From: Nostoc sp. B(2019) | Lineage (GTDB): Bacteria; Cyanobacteriota; Cyanobacteriia; Cyanobacteriales; Nostocaceae | DNA length: 64,000 bases | Assembly: GCF_010091925.1 (NCBI RefSeq) | Contig: NZ_WVID01000023.1 | Coordinates: 29,400 to 93,399 of the forward strand | Direction: 5' to 3' | Shown: one piece after another, positions 62,366-64,000 of the stretch | Layout of the letters: each line of letters begins with the position of its first letter | Position numbering within the stretch: the first letter of the stretch is position 1 | Program-made: the position numbers and the translations under genes | Notes under the pieces: generated by a model | What the model was told of the DNA's origin: nothing | What the model saw: only the letters and a program-made list of their open reading frames with translations | The model's database searches: none

Positions 62366-63592
62366 GTGACTGATGATGAACGCGCAGACAATGTAGAACA
62401 GATTCATTCTAGAGAGTTTTTATGGCAATTATGGCCCATTTTGCCACTCTACCCTTATGGCAAACGACGGACAATCCGCAAAGAAGTAGTTAAAGACACA
62501 ATCTGGACTTTTGACCAACTTCAAGGCATCTTCTACGTTGTCGTGCCAATTCGGATGACCGTCGTGAAGCTAGATGATGGGGGTCTTCTGGTGTATGCAC
62601 CTGTTGCACCTACCCCAGAGTGTATCCGCCTCGTCAATGAGTTGGTAGCAAAACACGGCAACGTCAAGTACATAATTCTACCAACTATCTCTGGTTTAGA
62701 ACACAAAGTCTTCGTTGGCCCCTTTGCTAGATGTTTTACCAATGCACAGGTCTTTGTCGCTCCCAATCAGTGGAGTTTCCCGTTAAATCTGCCACTTAGC
62801 TGGCTTGGCTTACCGCCTAAACGTACTCAGGTACTCCCACAAGACAGTACTAAAACTCCCTTTGCAGAACAGTTTGACTATGCAATGCTGGGCCCCATCG
62901 ACCTGGGGCCAGGTAAGTTTGCAGAGGTTGCATTCTTCCACAAGCGATCGCACACATTACTGGTAACAGACTCAGTAATTTCTATACCAGAAGATCCGCC
63001 TGCGATCGTGCAGTTAGATCCGTATCCCTTGCTGTTCCATGCCAAAGATCAAGCCTCTGATATCGTTGCAGATATTCCGGTAAACCGCCGTAAGGGATGG
63101 CAGCGTATTTCACTATTTGCTTTGTATTTCCAACCAAGCGCCCTGGAGATCAGTGAATGGGGTCAGGTGTTTCGAGATGCCCTGAAAGCACCGGAACGCT
63201 CAAATAGAGCCTATTTTGGGTTGTATCCCTTTAAATGGAAAGAAAACTGGCAGCGATCATTTAATGCACTGCAAGGGGGTGGGCGTTTATTTGTAGCACC
63301 CATTTTACAGACGCTCATTCTCAACCGAGCACCAAGAGAAACCATCGACTGGACTGATCAAGTGGCTAGTTGGAACTTCCAGTGGATTATTCCCTGCCAC
63401 TTTGACTCACCAATTAAAGCAGCACCGCATCAGTTTCGCCAAGCTTTCTCCTTCCTAGAAAAGCAACCTGTCAGTGCAGGTTTTGGTGATAGCAGTTACC
63501 CTTTGCCGGAGGAAGATTTTAAAGTACTTAGAGTAATCGATACAAGTTTAAATAAGTTAAATATTGTGCCGCCAGTCAAAGATAAAGTGTAA
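62366..63592 (+). CDS. DUF4336 family protein
   Basis: A 408-residue conserved cyanobacterial/plant-type protein. DUF4336 has a metallo-beta-lactamase-like shape; seen segments include VVVPIRMTVVKLDDGGLLVY, KYIILPTISGLEHKVFVGPF, AEVAFFHKRSHTLLVTDSVI and WIIPCHFDSPI. The HxHxDH metal motif is not present, although a few conserved His remain. Starts with GTG, with GAGGGGG about 11 nt upstream. Function unknown. Isolated. Confidence 0.85.
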   Translation: MTDDERADNVEQIHSREFLWQLWPILPLYPYGKRRTIRKEVVKDTIWTFDQLQGIFYVVVPIRMTVVKLDDGGLLVYAPVAPTPECIRLVNELVAKHGNVKYIILPTISGLEHKVFVGPFARCFTNAQVFVAPNQWSFPLNLPLSWLGLPPKRTQVLPQDSTKTPFAEQFDYAMLGPIDLGPGKFAEVAFFHKRSHTLLVTDSVISIPEDPPAIVQLDPYPLLFHAKDQASDIVADIPVNRRKGWQRISLFALYFQPSALEISEWGQVFRDALKAPERSNRAYFGLYPFKWKENWQRSFNALQGGGRLFVAPILQTLILNRAPRETIDWTDQVASWNFQWIIPCHFDSPIKAAPHQFRQAFSFLEKQPVSAGFGDSSYPLPEEDFKVLRVIDTSLNKLNIVPPVKDKV

Positions 63593-64000
63593 GAAAAGCG
63601 GCAAATATTGACTAAATAATTACTATTCGCTCTGGGGCTACGCCCCGTTGTGTTCTAAGCGTAGCTATGCCGTAGGCTTTACGTAATTCATAATTTAACA
63701 GGTACAGAGCTACCACAAGAGTTTTCAATTTAGTAGTCAACAATTGCGTGGCGAGTCCCAGAGCTACCACTGATTGTAATTACGAATTACGAATTATTCT
63801 GACCAAAAGACGAGACGTAAGCCCCTGGCTTTAGACACGGGGATAAGTCGGTAAGCGACTTGAGTCGCAGTTAAACGATTGGATGGCTTTAGCCTTCATT
63901 GGTATAATTGCTCAATAAGCAAGTAATACCAATTCTCTAAAATAAGACTACAGATGAGAAAATAAGATTTAATGAGACGAAGGATGAACAATGTCAGGGG
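63593..64000. other. Non-coding window end with dispersed repeats
   Basis: No gene. It has a GGGGCTACGCCCC palindrome (63637-63649), GTAGCTATGCCGTAGGC-type repeats, tandem ACGAATT units near 63782-63795, and an IS200/IS605-like end described separately. Confidence 0.6.
63810..63900 (+). mobile_element. Stranded IS200/IS605-type right end (omega-RNA-like)
   Basis: GTAAGCCCCTGGCTTTAGAC (63817-63836) then ACGGGGATAAGTCGG: the CCCC (63822-63825)/GGGG (63839-63842) stem with the CTGGCTTTAG loop is the form seen at the 3' end of cyanobacterial tnpB elements. It is followed by a perfect hairpin AAGTCG-GTAAG-CGACTT (63845-63861). No tnpB or tnpA frame precedes it, so the end stands alone. Recognition is from memory of such ends. 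Confidence 0.5.

Overview
The window looks like chromosomal DNA from a filamentous, probably heterocyst-forming cyanobacterium (Nostocales; Nostoc, Calothrix or Tolypothrix type). The evidence is the very frequent HIP1 octamer GCGATCGC on both strands, short tandem heptamer-like repeats between genes, a treZ-treY-treH trehalose cluster, a DICT-domain sensor protein, several Uma2 nucleases, and cyanobacterial housekeeping genes (ferredoxin-type sulfite reductase, cysH, VTE6/DUF92-like protein, type 2 isopentenyl-diphosphate isomerase). No rRNA, prophage or CRISPR array was seen. Three tRNA genes are present.

Layout. 1-1131: 3' part of an eboD-type sugar-cyclase gene, cut by the window edge. 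1233-6270: accessory block with a Uma2 nuclease, a divergent XRE/ImmA-IrrE regulator-protease pair and a translationally coupled two-gene operon coding a Cas4-like PD-(D/E)XK nuclease and a long prokaryotic Argonaute with an intact DEDD tetrad. Two perfect TTGACT-N5-AGTCAA palindromes, 42 bp apart, lie in the divergent promoter. 6532-12982: trehalose synthesis and breakdown genes (treZ, treY, treH). 13275-18075: an SPFH membrane protein with a ribbon-helix-helix partner, then a peptidyl-prolyl isomerase and a peptidase-like-domain ABC exporter whose peptidase domain looks dead. 18322-31274: mostly housekeeping and conserved hypothetical genes, among them rsmE, sulfite reductase with a DNA-binding-type C-terminal tail, an ADP-ribosylglycohydrolase and cutA. 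31616-32122: tRNA-Arg, tRNA-Thr and tRNA-Tyr. 32233-36876: an ABC exporter, a lumenal-type protein, a membrane-anchored TIR protein and a ChuX-like protein. 36961-40440: phoH, a KH protein, rpsP and ffh in one orientation. 40673-48629: accessory genes with two more Uma2 genes, plus sbcD, cysH and murE, a 34-residue membrane ORF with its own terminator, and toxin remnants. 48809-63592: a sensor protein, Nudix hydrolase, RNA methyltransferase, DUF2157/GDYXXLXY pair, sppA, fni, a GTPase, an aldo/keto reductase and two conserved hypotheticals. The window ends in non-coding DNA with what looks like a stranded IS200/IS605-type end.

The best candidate for an under-described system is the Argonaute block at 2.0-6.3 kb: a catalytically complete long pAgo coupled to a four-cysteine (probably iron-sulfur) nuclease, opposite a regulator that may bind the twin palindromes. 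Other points of note are a sulfite reductase-RHH fusion, a TIR protein lacking the expected catalytic glutamate, a histidine kinase with Gln in place of the phospho-acceptor His, and four or five genes that carry in-frame copies of cyanobacterial dispersed repeats. All calls rest on reading the sequence; no database search was run.
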